DNA of 62,744 nt, taken from IMG/VR virus record IMGVR_UViG_3300030390_001226, positions 1 to 62,744 of that record. The stretch is one strand, 5' to 3'. Of this stretch, positions 38,101 to 44,079 are shown in pieces (the first letter of the stretch is position 1; each line of letters begins with the position of its first letter). Source of the DNA: a virus. Below the pieces are notes generated by a model. It was not told the origin of the DNA. It made no database searches and saw nothing but the letters and a program-made list of their open reading frames with translations. A program made the translations under genes and the position numbers.

Positions 38101-39694
38101 AGCAACACACGCAGTAAACCTATTTGGTAACTCTTACTTCTCTTTAATGAATGGGCACACAAGTCCAGCTAAATTCTTCGAGTCATTTAGGGTTGCTGCA
38201 GGTCAGATAACTAACTTAAATGGGAAAGAAAGACAAGCGTTTTACGAGGAGTTAATCTCACTAGGTGTTGTTGATTCTTCAGCGTCACTCGCAGAGGTTG
38301 TACAGATAGGTGAAGACTTAATTAAAGGAGTTGACATGAATAAAATCATGGATAAGCTTGGGGATAGAATGGCTGGTAAATCTGCTAAATTCCTTCTTGC
38401 TGCAGCAGGTAAAGCTGACAAGGTAGCCACTAAATCCTACCAAGCTGAGGATGATTTGTTTAAGATCTTTGGATATATGTCTGAGAAAGCTAAGTACATG
38501 GAGGCTGGTCTTAGTGAGAAAGAATCTAAAGCTATAGCTGTTAGAAATACTGCTAATATATACCCTAACTACAGTAGAATACCTGCTATTGTTAGGTATA
38601 TTGGTAGAAATAACTTTGTAGGTACATTCGTATCATTTACTTCAGAGTCTATAAGATGCACTAAGAATGCCTTAAAACTATCCCTTGATGAGATAGGGGA
38701 TCCAAACCCTAAGATTAAGAAAATGGGAGCTAAAAGATTAGCCTCTTCATTGCTTACTCTTAAGTTTGCTGAAAGTTTAGCATCAACGGGTATATCAATG
38801 TTTTTCGGTGCGTTTGGAGATGACGAAGAGGAGTTTCATAAAGAGCTATTTGGTCTAAGACACTTACTTGCCCCATGGGATAAAGATGGTAAGATAGCCC
38901 CAATAGATAAAGGCTTCTTTGAAAGAGGTATGGATGGATTTACAGAGGAGAATAGTGGTCACGCCTTTGTTGAGTACATGAATACATCTAGACTTTCAGG
39001 TGGTGGGTTCGTAAAGGATTTATTGAGAATAGCATTTACTGACATGAATAGCCCAGATTATAAGGGTACTATGGGTAGAATACTGTATAAGTTTTACAGT
39101 GCCTTCCTTAGTGAGGATATGGCTCTTGGAGTTGTAAAGGATATTATAGAAAATAAGGGTAATAAGTATTATAACCCAACCGATCATTTTCTTGAAATTA
39201 GCTGGGACGTACTTAATAACGGATTATTTGCTAAACTTGGACCAGGAGTGTTTAAATCTATTAGTAGAATAGAGGAGTCAATGCAGGAGGATAGTGATAA
39301 AATAACTTCTAACGAAATTAGAGCTATGATTGGTTTAAGAACAACTACATTAGACGTGAACAAATCTTTATTCTTTAAGTCTAGAGAGATAATTAAAGAT
39401 ATGAGAGATCGTTCTGAGTCTTTAGAGTTTGATCTTAGACAGAAAGACATGACCCTTGCGCATACCCTTAACCCTAGTCACGAGATGTTTGATAAGAAAA
39501 TGTCTAAATACTTTAATGGTCTTGTTAGTGCTGTGCAAACAGCCAGAAGACTTGGTGTTAATATAAGTGGTACTAAAGATAACTGTATCGACATGCTTAA
39601 GAAGGCTAACGTGCCTCAAGAGGTTATAGATAGAGTTATACGTGCTGCATTAAACGGAGAGGGAAGTGAGACGCTTCGTATAGGAGATAAATAA
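29117..39694 (+). CDS. Giant polyvalent/ejected virion protein, 3525 aa, with zincin, ART-like and other effector domains
   Basis: In order: two short repeats with LH-x-Y/H-L-x-I-x-A-D-Y-x-T-W (about 8-53); charged helices; a Gly/Ala-rich hydrophobic region (about 430-620) that could form a membrane channel; helical linkers; a zincin motif HEIIH at 1123-1127 with a possible distal ligand in EEAFAE (1229-1234); then modules separated by a recurring [K/R][A/F]QA motif (starts near 1325, 1354, 1659, 1907, 2101, 2319, 2584). The modules include one with VGVRLDISAY, a DUF3293-like one (about 1907-2060), a kinase-like one (2139-2230), and an ADP-ribosyltransferase-like one (LYHYS at 2358-2362 to about 2580). 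The last 900 residues are a helical domain with NPATHAVNLFGN. Matches the 'polyvalent protein' class injected with phage DNA. Confidence 0.8.
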   Translation: MNEEYLKGLHDYLKINADYDTWVSDIVGNESYLNELHGHLGIKADYETWKSDVFTGTQQEEVKKKDLSTDATLPTEGGESVSGGSDLLDTSIQDREAQGHQTDISLFTDGSDKDAVAAAAEQERTVFYEEQGLDFKKINELKKRREELEEEKKAYQEDVLNTKFELNGGIKRDDKFFVPKDKGFFESQKTIEEGGYDEVTKDKALEFATGATAVNVAMTIGDYVLPGGGSEGGRSERSILDDIGSVEEELNESRPQVIKAEEAYNTQITNSFLEQGYRGDRLTQLMENADIKQEYVESKLITINGQESTGVTVEEGIYDDEFISGLQDGSIKVEIHPSIKDTDYGRYLENAIAVQSNAGGAFGDIKDALMSGGYGTVAGTLEVLEIGEGVDSSLEYSDKGGVLARELKDVQDQYTDMQRMYQYPGFMQSMRAGEYADAGFQLGRGIAGSTVQIAISAIGTRLGIPQPYLMGFIAVSAAGQKSLSLKEQRREGNLDISNFYLAANALFSGAAEAVWEIPTFQIIKGIQGITKGAGKAAVREVTERAVDGLLKDLLKEGGSEAGTTVTEMIVDHVTGAGTPESFDEIVNEVGNAFVTGVGMAGGMRAVGGSAAVTASVINKLTGVDLTNRIVATVRNVNEDGSLGDKQELTQAEYRKWRKDPKNLKAQLEGGVNVEVFNKDIEGDLQDLVDSASEDVVDANESVDVVGREVNSEINELGNDLKDKDSAPSEGRVSKIAQLLNKMGSLIDGSSSNRGVDLKALKANFNAIMNKAGFSVNDNVTNQNTDNANIESTENITEIQSKEQANAIEKALDEGGDLSVVLSQDGVGVSKSGESVSKNNIKLGKFKSKAAAKKALDAFNKKNSKAEQKQKRHVEVQKKNNKEFKAADKGKMDDVSQEDLDGDFNVMSAELDGLDAATNDKRTDNLEKVLKNKGLKYKKVTTIENGVSKTSFMVEGVESNEALSIASGFGQKSITSSKDGVLHSDGTVEALDGNTYDGPDARDGARVIVIKQNGKKKAIRLGTGKKSFAKKFNSNNIADIAKFVEYLPDNQKKILGHVLNFFSKIQGLNIGIVKNTYAMKQQLEADGYNPAQIDAYAKNRAIYRGSDGTMYLNLEVMNMNTPFHEIIHPLVNFIKKTDSETRNKAIEEIEKSQAYKDADTEGKKQMIDAIPEGVYSKIEDMVSKSEPGMIGSPFRKRWIDSNGRRQSGSYLDWVKGQEAYEDLSRQDQVEEAFAEMMGDAAANQFQKDNSKLKQIYDAIREMLSVFNINIPADKNLASLDLSDLQNIGDLRSGIGSALAKGTSLNVGGVDFSVSKPKNSEVVDKSIKAQVNSQEQGHDLGVTEVTSFEGVETQDIKAQPSDYNPNFDDSKVKRGSISEFNGQKAMLMCIDRSVSGTVNSPSGVVKEFNGGMYFSYQEGNGVWAFAGKASASKVINQAKNSNGLIFLTLMAPQSIDGTVEMFDYVMDEIDNAVKKGLVKKDVALDFLNKKLKLGKVQDKLSKEGISKDNVKSISEFRKLILSLEGAFDVRKDLTSKMIKGKDLSKWGIPTREEMYSFVNQGEIKDLTGNPVVAAIRIDTETGYIDSRDNDNVKDHPTYPYQIKGEPLMVFDQAVDASELWGDLNLADKYLIDPKTGIPFSEGTTTARRNAAVMMATPVVDIKAQAPQVEEVQWQESKIGRGDLAITNRSEEVREAAQDYFDRKITQQEHLDIVQENSPIKPITQFMNPASLEDIETAIGSKVEGKLDVSIPEGTKVGVRLDISAYTNKNIWAITVHEDGRGKAMSYTNVARINNVEFISSPKVALNIARGKSSKATIARMLGEWSPIEGADAKARGESAKQIIVEVMNDPSWSQIGMNPFRHSYFYDRLDGMPVVNAEQVVQIGGLVYAKNAEKTTPFDERFEDKRTGLKFQAPDNDGFTGGRSQYARFNVTPNTDRPNALIEDLSEDRVSEIAMKGNWSIITGTVEAEGKYNNEANVSNNAKLYKELVEEFGAENIEVVQGVYMKKDQGPSLFVTGITEHRAMQIGKSYSQEGVLTRRGNIFTDGSGMNPASETVFVGDNALNKDGNSTTTSGVTFSLDVNWKSKVPLATGIKAPTDKVGPLRFQAPQEESLSDFQKIFALDLNLLTEDLKELDDNFIIDYNATNFGLNPRNRRVVLFDIEQVNLSASKAFSEIKDSYPELNKEKPLIDDPYSSENYSLISKGVGSQGDVFLDNRDNSILKLTKSPYEVIGSLKVMSAQKSKAKFKINFPEIYSIQKINSENNFYAIKRENVEPFNEEKLSEVKDVFSVIKNYYPNYGEGIEFGELLAKEDVYLPIMESIRFQAGNGVTEDQLTVLKSTYSDIEKKYPNINVDEGMIKLYHYSDERLNTVDPRIASRQTYSNQEYRTWGRSRVFFYTDADMKEGVVGGSVMNETLLPIDRVYPLTEDPLNLEEVVKNNLDAKRNSGDKTQSTITLNTKSMDSSVLAISKLKSLLKDMGLSDVVDFGDVTENFTYNKDDSGKYQRAGIKDLSFTVNYPIDSDNITSVIKDTFDKASFEKVDPATLPFNYFEEMANVAEGLGFQGFIYDHVGGKTVSSWKPVSVVGDRFQAASQEDTDVYVSGLGAIMWDLAKPIIDADYELGGWMSNIGDSDKRYMKKDSEGLMVSTVRATELFGRPKGLHTNQEIKEMIIAGRAQLNHQLYVANKNQKNLKKVVEAEEKRIKSEDSYKNATPEQQEAMLEHLTPEALNNTMSSIDAIQLLPEQSKLREAMTTVRNHIDVLSMTMYEEGLVSGPMRYTIEGNLGYYLTRSYNHFEDSNWKQKDQEVIRRAEVFVMNQLMAESKNMSLEEAQVVAQQMVNQIVNKKDDSPGMKFIHNSGVSGSLKIQNSIFERRKVVPEEIRELLGERTDPLTNYVNTISKLSRTLISNQMYEDMIDFGMGKFIADPNPNKPTVSSIPGIENKLEGKKWGPLDGKFVDNEMLDVLSYYNDSDGEMGLATKAWMTFVYATKKSATVYNPATHAVNLFGNSYFSLMNGHTSPAKFFESFRVAAGQITNLNGKERQAFYEELISLGVVDSSASLAEVVQIGEDLIKGVDMNKIMDKLGDRMAGKSAKFLLAAAGKADKVATKSYQAEDDLFKIFGYMSEKAKYMEAGLSEKESKAIAVRNTANIYPNYSRIPAIVRYIGRNNFVGTFVSFTSESIRCTKNALKLSLDEIGDPNPKIKKMGAKRLASSLLTLKFAESLASTGISMFFGAFGDDEEEFHKELFGLRHLLAPWDKDGKIAPIDKGFFERGMDGFTEENSGHAFVEYMNTSRLSGGGFVKDLLRIAFTDMNSPDYKGTMGRILYKFYSAFLSEDMALGVVKDIIENKGNKYYNPTDHFLEISWDVLNNGLFAKLGPGVFKSISRIEESMQEDSDKITSNEIRAMIGLRTTTLDVNKSLFFKSREIIKDMRDRSESLEFDLRQKDMTLAHTLNPSHEMFDKKMSKYFNGLVSAVQTARRLGVNISGTKDNCIDMLKKANVPQEVIDRVIRAALNGEGSETLRIGDK

Positions 39695-39777
39695 ATAAAA
39701 ACCCTAGTATTATAAAATTAATACGTATATTTATATCGCTTTGAAATTCATAGTTTTAAGCGTTTTGGTTGATTTGT

Positions 39778-39804
39778 GGGAGGGGTGGTTCCCTCCCTTT
39801 TTTT
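39778..39804 (+). terminator. Rho-independent terminator ending the virion gene unit
   Basis: GGGAGGG at 39778-39784 pairs perfectly with CCCTCCC at 39791-39797 around a 6-base loop, followed by seven T. It lies 84 bases after the giant polyvalent gene. The gap 39695-39777 is AT-rich with no other feature seen. Confidence 0.9.
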
Positions 39805-39813
39805 ATATAAAAT

Positions 39814-39945
39814 ATGGAGATAGGAATACAATTAATTCAGGGAATATTGTTTGGTCTTAGAACTTTTGAGGCAAACGAAGATATACCATACAACGAAGTC
39901 CAGCTATTTGCTGGACCTATATGCGTATATATTATATGGAATTAA
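39814..39945 (+). CDS. Small conserved-looking protein, 43 aa
   Basis: ATG 39814 to TAA 39945 codes 43 residues: an N-terminal amphipathic helix (IQLIQGILFGLRTF), an acidic centre, and a hydrophobic end (QLFAGPICVYIIWN). Short proteins with this plan (glycine-arginine turn, acidic middle, aromatic hydrophobic end) occur in many phages, possibly membrane-associated. Its stop codon overlaps the stop of the convergent minus-strand gene by two bases. It lies behind the terminator, so expression would rely on read-through or an unseen promoter. Confidence 0.55.
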   Translation: MEIGIQLIQGILFGLRTFEANEDIPYNEVQLFAGPICVYIIWN

Positions 39946-40178
39946 GAATCTATTCCATAAGGACATATAAAATTAAAATAATTTTCGTCTAAATCTTTTA
40001 TCTCAAGGGCTAATTCTTGCCACTTACTTTCACCTGCTTCTCTAGTCTTAAGATCCAATGGAGTTCCTGTCCCCATGTTAGACCATATAATAGAGTTTTC
40101 ATTTAATAGCTTATCTACTTTTGACTTAACAGACTTGTTAGTGTAGTAGGGACTTGTACCATCTTTTCTTTGCTTCAT
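39942..40178 (-). CDS. Hypothetical protein, 78 aa
   Basis: 78 residues, last gene of the minus-strand early operon, 4 bases after PhoH. Basic N-terminal half (MKQRKDGTSPYYTNKSVKSK) and an acidic C-terminus with ICPYGIDS. Not recognised; no motif or membrane segment. Confidence 0.65.
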   Translation of the reverse strand: MKQRKDGTSPYYTNKSVKSKVDKLLNENSIIWSNMGTGTPLDLKTREAGESKWQELALEIKDLDENYFNFICPYGIDS

Positions 40179-40182
40179 AGCT

Positions 40183-40839
40183 TTAGTATCCAGTTAATAA
40201 TTTAAGTACGTCATCAATAGCCTTATGTCTGTGGTTATCTTCTAGAATTACCTTGTATACATGTTTGCTATCTTTTATCTTATGTACATCATCTATAGCT
40301 GAGTTAAGTGGTGAACCTAAGTCTATCTGTTGGTTATCCCCACAGAATATCATTACAGAGCTTTTACCTAACCTACCTAAAGCCATTCTTAATTGTGGCT
40401 TAGTTAAGTTTTGAAACTCATCTATAATAACTACAGCGTTATCAAATGTCCTACCTCTAAAATGAGCAAGAGAAACTAACTCAACCTCCTCATTTTCTAC
40501 CATCTTCTGAATCTTATCAGGCTTATTATAAACCTTACGCATATTCGACATGATTGGTACAAGCCAAGGCTCTAACTTTTCCTTCTCGTCTCCAGGAAGA
40601 AATCCATTATCCTCTGTAGCTATAGTAGGTCTTGTAATGATAATCTTATTGTATTGTCTCTTAAAGAACATGTCCAAAGCTATCTGAACAGCTAGAAGCG
40701 TTTTACCAGATCCAGCCTTACCGACAATAAAGTTGAAGGCGTGATTTAGTATTTGCTCCTTAGCTATCTTTTGTTCTTCAGATAGGGTTATGTTAAACTT
40801 AACATTCCCTTTAGGTGGTTGCTTTTTCTTGTTATCCAT
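40183..40839 (-). CDS. phoH: PhoH-like ATPase
   Basis: 218 residues from ATG 40839, which begins one base after the stop of the upstream small gene; a longer form to 40872 overlaps that gene and is less likely. Walker A GKAGSGKT at residues 40-47, ITRPTIATEDNGFLPGD (the PhoH 'RP' and 'LPGD' motifs), Walker B VVIIDEFQN, and a sensor region MIFCGDNQQID. This is the core of the SF1-like PhoH family, common in marine phages; its biochemical role in infection is unsettled, with RNA metabolism usually suggested. Highly confident on family. Confidence 0.93.
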   Translation of the reverse strand: MDNKKKQPPKGNVKFNITLSEEQKIAKEQILNHAFNFIVGKAGSGKTLLAVQIALDMFFKRQYNKIIITRPTIATEDNGFLPGDEKEKLEPWLVPIMSNMRKVYNKPDKIQKMVENEEVELVSLAHFRGRTFDNAVVIIDEFQNLTKPQLRMALGRLGKSSVMIFCGDNQQIDLGSPLNSAIDDVHKIKDSKHVYKVILEDNHRHKAIDDVLKLLTGY

Positions 40840-40840
40840 A

Positions 40841-40999
40841 CTACGAACCACAAGCTTCACAATCCTCGTCATCTATGTTGCAAGCCTCAGGCTGATCTTT
40901 TTCTTCTAGATCTACTATCCAAGAATCTAAAGTATCTTGTCTTGATTCGTCTGCTCTTCTTGCTGAGTCTTTAATGAAATCGTCATCGAATTTGTTCAT
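40841..40999 (-). CDS. Acidic small protein, 52 aa
   Basis: 52 residues read from ATG 40999, which overlaps the stop of the upstream nuclease gene as ATGA; its own TAG is followed after one base by the PhoH ATG. About a third Asp plus Glu, ending with three cysteines (EACNIDDEDCEACGS). The tight coupling on both sides supports it as a real gene. Function unknown; the cysteines could bind metal. Confidence 0.75.
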   Translation of the reverse strand: MNKFDDDFIKDSARRADESRQDTLDSWIVDLEEKDQPEACNIDDEDCEACGS

Positions 41000-41466
41000 G
41001 TTTTTTGTTTTTTAAAGGTTCCCCTGCTTAGTATGGATTCTATTGTTGCGTTAACTTCTTTTTGATTCGATGGGATGTATACGTCTAATTTTTGATCACT
41101 ATCATGTAGATACTTCAAAAACAATTTGAATCTCATACTAAACACTGGGGTTCTTAAACCTTTGGTTTCTATTATGAATCCAGCATCTAAGTTTATAAAG
41201 TCAGGTGTATAAGATATGTTCCTTACGTTACCAGTCATTTCCTTAAATACCTTTTTTCCTTTAGTAGTTCCCTTATCCATAAGGAGACCCTCGAACTTGA
41301 ATTTTTCTACAAGCTCGAAGGTCTTGCCCTCATACTCATGGGGGATTTCAGCTTTATTTAAGGCTCTATAGCAATACAACTCTAAGCCTGAGGCGAATGT
41401 AATTCCATCCTCAGTATGTTTCTTAGCGTTAGTTATCTGCTTACCTTTTCTTCTTTTGTATCGCAT
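40996..41466 (-). CDS. PD-(D/E)XK nuclease, predicted Holliday-junction/endonuclease type (DUF1064-like)
   Basis: 156 residues. Active-site pattern in order: FASGLELYCYRAL (Glu in the first helix), YTPDFI (Asp), and GFIIETKG (E-x-K). This is the arrangement of small phage DUF1064 and T7 endonuclease I-like resolvases, which cut branched DNA before packaging. A basic N-terminus (MRYKRRKGKQ) fits DNA binding. It is encoded between a basic protein and the acidic small gene in the early operon. Nuclease fold is well supported; substrate is inference. Confidence 0.82.
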   Translation of the reverse strand: MRYKRRKGKQITNAKKHTEDGITFASGLELYCYRALNKAEIPHEYEGKTFELVEKFKFEGLLMDKGTTKGKKVFKEMTGNVRNISYTPDFINLDAGFIIETKGLRTPVFSMRFKLFLKYLHDSDQKLDVYIPSNQKEVNATIESILSRGTFKKQKT

Positions 41467-41486
41467 GATGGGAATTTACGAAATAA

Positions 41487-41759
41487 TTATTTCCTCCCTC
41501 TATTTCTAGCACGATTATTTTTCTGTGACTCTAAGACTGTACCTCCATCTTTAGTGTGAGATACATCTTTACCATCACCCTTCTTACCTTTCTTTCTATT
41601 GATAGCGTTAAGTCCTGCCCTGTATAGTTTCCTAGATAGACTAGCTCCATACTTAGCGTTGTACTTATCTTTTTTATCCTTAGCCTTAGGGTTGTTCTGG
41701 TAGTACTTAGCACTTTTGCTATCCCCTACCTTAGTTCCTGCTAACTTATTTCTAGCCAT
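41487..41759 (-). CDS. Small highly basic protein, 90 aa
   Basis: 90 residues with more than a third Lys plus Arg (SKAKYYQNNP-type segment, then KKDKYNAKYGASLSRKLYRAGLNA). Not recognised. Its composition resembles DNA-binding or ribosome-associated small proteins. ATG 41759 is followed upstream by two TTGCAA hexamers at 41761-41766 and 41779-41784 that may be part of its leader or promoter. Confidence 0.7.
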   Translation of the reverse strand: MARNKLAGTKVGDSKSAKYYQNNPKAKDKKDKYNAKYGASLSRKLYRAGLNAINRKKGKKGDGKDVSHTKDGGTVLESQKNNRARNRGRK

Positions 41760-41798
41760 GTTGCAATTATTTTATAAGTTGCAAGATACAAATTATTA

Positions 41799-42242
41799 TT
41801 AGAACTTAATTATAGTTAGTAGGTCTAGGTCTATGTAAAACAGAAGCTCTCTATCCCATATAGATCCTGGTCGGGGGTTCTTCATTCCTCCCCACTCAAC
41901 TGTAGCCTTAGTTATCTCGTGCATCCATATATAACCAATACCATCATTAAACCTCCAAGCTATACATAAAGGTAGATCTTTTTGTAAGGATTCTTTTTGG
42001 CAATGCTGTATCTTTCTAACAGAAGTTCTGACTCTTTTTATATCAGACATATTTAAGGACATAGTTTTTATCTCGCAAAGAGATACAATATCCATAGTTT
42101 TGTTGTTGATTATCTCAGCGTCTACTGGAGCATACCTACCTAACTGATTAAAGGTTAGGTCCTTACCTTCAAGGAGTATACGAAGAGTTTCCTCTTCCCT
42201 AACTCTATCAGATTCTTTCTCAAACTTAGGTTCTTTCTTCAT
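41799..42242 (-). CDS. Predicted PD-(D/E)XK-fold protein, 147 aa
   Basis: 147 residues. RYAPVDAEIIN followed by DIVSLCEIKTMSLN gives the D ... E-x-K spacing of restriction-like nucleases (VDAEI with Asp, then EIK). The rest is mixed alpha/beta (IGYIWMHEITKA, LLFYIDLDLLTI). It may be a repair or resolving nuclease or an inactive derivative. It overlaps the upstream Nmad1-like gene by 17 bases. Fold assignment moderate, activity not shown. Confidence 0.65.
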   Translation of the reverse strand: MKKEPKFEKESDRVREEETLRILLEGKDLTFNQLGRYAPVDAEIINNKTMDIVSLCEIKTMSLNMSDIKRVRTSVRKIQHCQKESLQKDLPLCIAWRFNDGIGYIWMHEITKATVEWGGMKNPRPGSIWDRELLFYIDLDLLTIIKF

Positions 42243-42537
42243 TTGATTTTTCTTTTACGTTATTATCAAACCCCCACTCAATGTTAGCATCCATGTCCTC
42301 CTTCATTATCTGAAGAAGTATTAGGTATCCAGTAAGGTCAAGTAAGTCGTTATCGCTTTGATATACTGTATTATTCTTAAGCCTGTTAAGTTTGTCGTTT
42401 ATCCTAGCTTGTATAGCGTATATAGGTTCAACATCAAACAGAACACCTCTCTCGAATACTGCATTGCCATAAGCCTCGTTTTTCTCTACTAAAAGATCTC
42501 TGATCTCATTGCATTTTTTTTTAATTTTCTCTTGCAT
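42226..42537 (-). CDS. Nucleotide modification-associated domain 1 (Nmad1/DUF1599)-like protein
   Basis: 103 residues. The pattern KNEAYGNAVFERG ... IQARINDKLNRLKN ... DNDLLDLTGYLILLQIM matches the Nmad1/DUF1599 family (KNxDYGN, I-x-x-R-x-x-D-K-x-x-R, DxxxDLxGY), a MazG-related fold found in phages and linked to modified nucleotides. The acidic residues in these helices would bind Mg and a nucleotide. It overlaps both neighbours (17 bases each side). No base-modifying enzyme was recognised in the genome, so the role here is open. Confidence 0.8.
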   Translation of the reverse strand: MQEKIKKKCNEIRDLLVEKNEAYGNAVFERGVLFDVEPIYAIQARINDKLNRLKNNTVYQSDNDLLDLTGYLILLQIMKEDMDANIEWGFDNNVKEKSNEERT

Positions 42538-42733
42538 CTCTTTTCTTTAATTGTTTATATTCTTCTTTCTTTTTGCAAGCACAACTTCGCTTACAGATAT
42601 TCTGTACTTCATCCTCAGGAATCTCTGTAAAACCTTTAAGGTTATACCTTTCTTGATTGATATTCGGAGCATTCTTGAAATTATCCCAACCATCTTTAAT
42701 TAGTTTTATGATTAATGAAATATGTTGTATCAT
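42521..42733 (-). CDS. Hypothetical protein with Cys cluster, 70 aa
   Basis: 70 residues. Amphipathic N-terminal helix, FTEIPEDEVQ, then NICKRSCACKKKEEYKQLKKR with three cysteines in five residues. A metal site or disulphide is possible. Overlaps the genes on both sides (17 and 4 bases). Not recognised. Confidence 0.65.
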   Translation of the reverse strand: MIQHISLIIKLIKDGWDNFKNAPNINQERYNLKGFTEIPEDEVQNICKRSCACKKKEEYKQLKKRDAREN

Positions 42734-42927
42734 CTTTTACCTCTTACTCTACCTCCTGGGCGTTTAATGATACCACCTAAGCCACCACCTTCTTCTTTAA
42801 TCGATTCCATAAACTCATCACAACATACAGCTTCTGGACAAACTACTTCACCATTCACTATCTTCATCGTGTGTTTCTGTATCTCTTTTATAGTGGAGTT
42901 ACACTTGTTGCATTTAAACTTTGCCAT
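42730..42927 (-). CDS. Small zinc-ribbon-like protein
   Basis: 65 residues. FKCNKCN (C-x-x-C) near the N-terminus and VVCPEAVCCDEFM in the middle supply four or five metal ligands, followed by a Gly/Arg-rich tail (GGLGGIIKRPGGRVRGKR). The plan is a zinc ribbon with a basic tail, probably for nucleic-acid or RNA polymerase binding. Stop overlaps the next gene start. Confidence 0.75.
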   Translation of the reverse strand: MAKFKCNKCNSTIKEIQKHTMKIVNGEVVCPEAVCCDEFMESIKEEGGGLGGIIKRPGGRVRGKR

Positions 42928-42933
42928 AATTTT

Positions 42934-43017
42934 TTATTTATCTCGATTAATAAATGGTTCTACTACTAAAATAATGCACAATATAGTTACGATTAAAATT
43001 ATTACGTTCTGTATCAT
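42934..43017 (-). CDS. Very small membrane peptide, 27 aa
   Basis: ATG 43017 overlaps the stop of the upstream gene as ATGA. The product is one hydrophobic helix (NVIILIVTILCIILVV) with a short charged tail. Six bases separate its stop from the start of the zinc-ribbon gene. Packing and composition support a real gene; the role is unknown. Confidence 0.55.
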   Translation of the reverse strand: MIQNVIILIVTILCIILVVEPFINRDK

Positions 43018-43262
43018 AGTGTTTCTTTTTCTTTGTTAATTTCTGCATCGATTATTACATCCCCCCAAGCGTATGCCTCTGAAGGAGTTTTAAATTGCTT
43101 AGAGTATTGCGTACTCCAGTTTCCTGTCTTAACACCTCTCTTATATAGTCCACAGATCCAACCGCTATCTTTTTCTGCCAATGGGCTTACTTGAATCCAC
43201 CAACCTATCTCTAGGTAAAAATTAATGTTCTCCATTACTCTTGTTTTAGTTATTGCCTCCAT
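43014..43262 (-). CDS. Hypothetical protein, 82 aa
   Basis: 82 residues, aromatic-rich centre (FYLEIGWWIQVSPL, GWICGLYKRG, YAWGDVII). It overlaps the upstream gene by 13 bases; the true start could also be ATG 43235 (MENINFYLEIG), which lies outside the overlap. Not recognised; soluble, probably a small alpha/beta protein. Confidence 0.65.
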   Translation of the reverse strand: MEAITKTRVMENINFYLEIGWWIQVSPLAEKDSGWICGLYKRGVKTGNWSTQYSKQFKTPSEAYAWGDVIIDAEINKEKETL

Positions 43263-43603
43263 TCGTTCTTAGGTAATCTCTTAAACTTTGTAGTTATTCC
43301 AAAGTAAGTTACATCGCATTGAGCAACCTCTTGCCAGAACTTAGATTTAGTCATGTCCCACCATTGATTATGTAATCTGTCTTTAGATGGTATAGAAAAT
43401 AGTTTCTTTTCAGCTTCTTTAATTTCTTTCCAATCTGCTTCTGCTAGTAAGCGTTTCTTTTCTTTTGCTCCGTACCTATCTCTCTCATAAGTATACACCT
43501 TTGTTCTGTCTTCAGATGTAAACCCAAAGTGCAACTCAAACATAGTCTTACCATCTTTTAAGGTTTTAAATACGGTTTCCTTAGGATCTAGTGGGTGTGT
43601 CAT
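43250..43603 (-). CDS. Hypothetical protein, 117 aa
   Basis: 117 residues, Lys- and Trp-rich, with FELHFGFTSEDRTKVYTYERDRYGAKEKK split between strand-like and helical segments. No catalytic motif. It is the first gene after a 206-base untranslated stretch that may be its leader. Confidence 0.65.
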   Translation of the reverse strand: MTHPLDPKETVFKTLKDGKTMFELHFGFTSEDRTKVYTYERDRYGAKEKKRLLAEADWKEIKEAEKKLFSIPSKDRLHNQWWDMTKSKFWQEVAQCDVTYFGITTKFKRLPKNEWRQ

Positions 43604-43809
43604 AAGTATATGCTTTACTTTAAGTTAGGTAATCCAGTAAGGTGCAGATCCCCTACACCTTACCTTCAAAACAAATTGAGAACCTGACCTCTCATCGCCT
43701 AAGTATTAGCATTACCTAGGACTTTTTATGCAGCACTCAAGTAGCTTACTCACTTAAAAAGAATTGCAACCGACTTGTTACATTTTAATAGGTAGATCGT
43801 ACCTAATCT
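43604..43809 (-). ncRNA. Structured intergenic segment, possible leader or small RNA
   Basis: 206 bases without a convincing gene. A perfect 8-bp hairpin (GTAAGGTG at 43637-43644 with CACCTTAC at 43656-43663, 11-base loop) is the clearest structure. Base composition is higher in G+C than in usual spacers, and a TGGATTACCT element (minus strand, near 43625-43636) is shared with the 54.2-kb noncoding region. It may be an RNA leader of the gene at 43250-43603 or a separate RNA. No tRNA shape found. Confidence 0.4.
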
Positions 43810-44076
43810 TTAAACTTGTTTATCAACGTTTTCACGAATCATATACACCATATCAGTAATAGAATCATTAAGATCCTCTATTACTTTTTGATTATCTTTT
43901 AACCACGTAGAGTCGATTTGTTTCTCGTAGTTGCTTACGTAGTTTTGTAGTAGGTTGAATTTCTTTTTTACTAAACCACTATGCAACCCTTTCATGTTGT
44001 GAAGTTGTTCGCTAAATGACTTGTAAGTACCTAGTAATAATAATAGGTCTATCTGTTGTTCTTTATTTAAATCCAT
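43810..44076 (-). CDS. Hypothetical helical protein, 88 aa
   Basis: 88 residues, almost all helical with heptad-like spacing (LNKEQQIDLLLLLGTYKSFSE; residues 3-23), charged, no cysteine. Probably a small coiled-coil protein. Ends at 43810 next to the structured spacer. Unknown role. Confidence 0.65.
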   Translation of the reverse strand: MDLNKEQQIDLLLLLGTYKSFSEQLHNMKGLHSGLVKKKFNLLQNYVSNYEKQIDSTWLKDNQKVIEDLNDSITDMVYMIRENVDKQV

Positions 44077-44079
44077 ATC

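Noticed and set aside
41761-41784. Paired TTGCAA hexamers as an operator or promoter
   Set aside because: Only one pair, weak promoter match nearby, and no second locus with the same arrangement.
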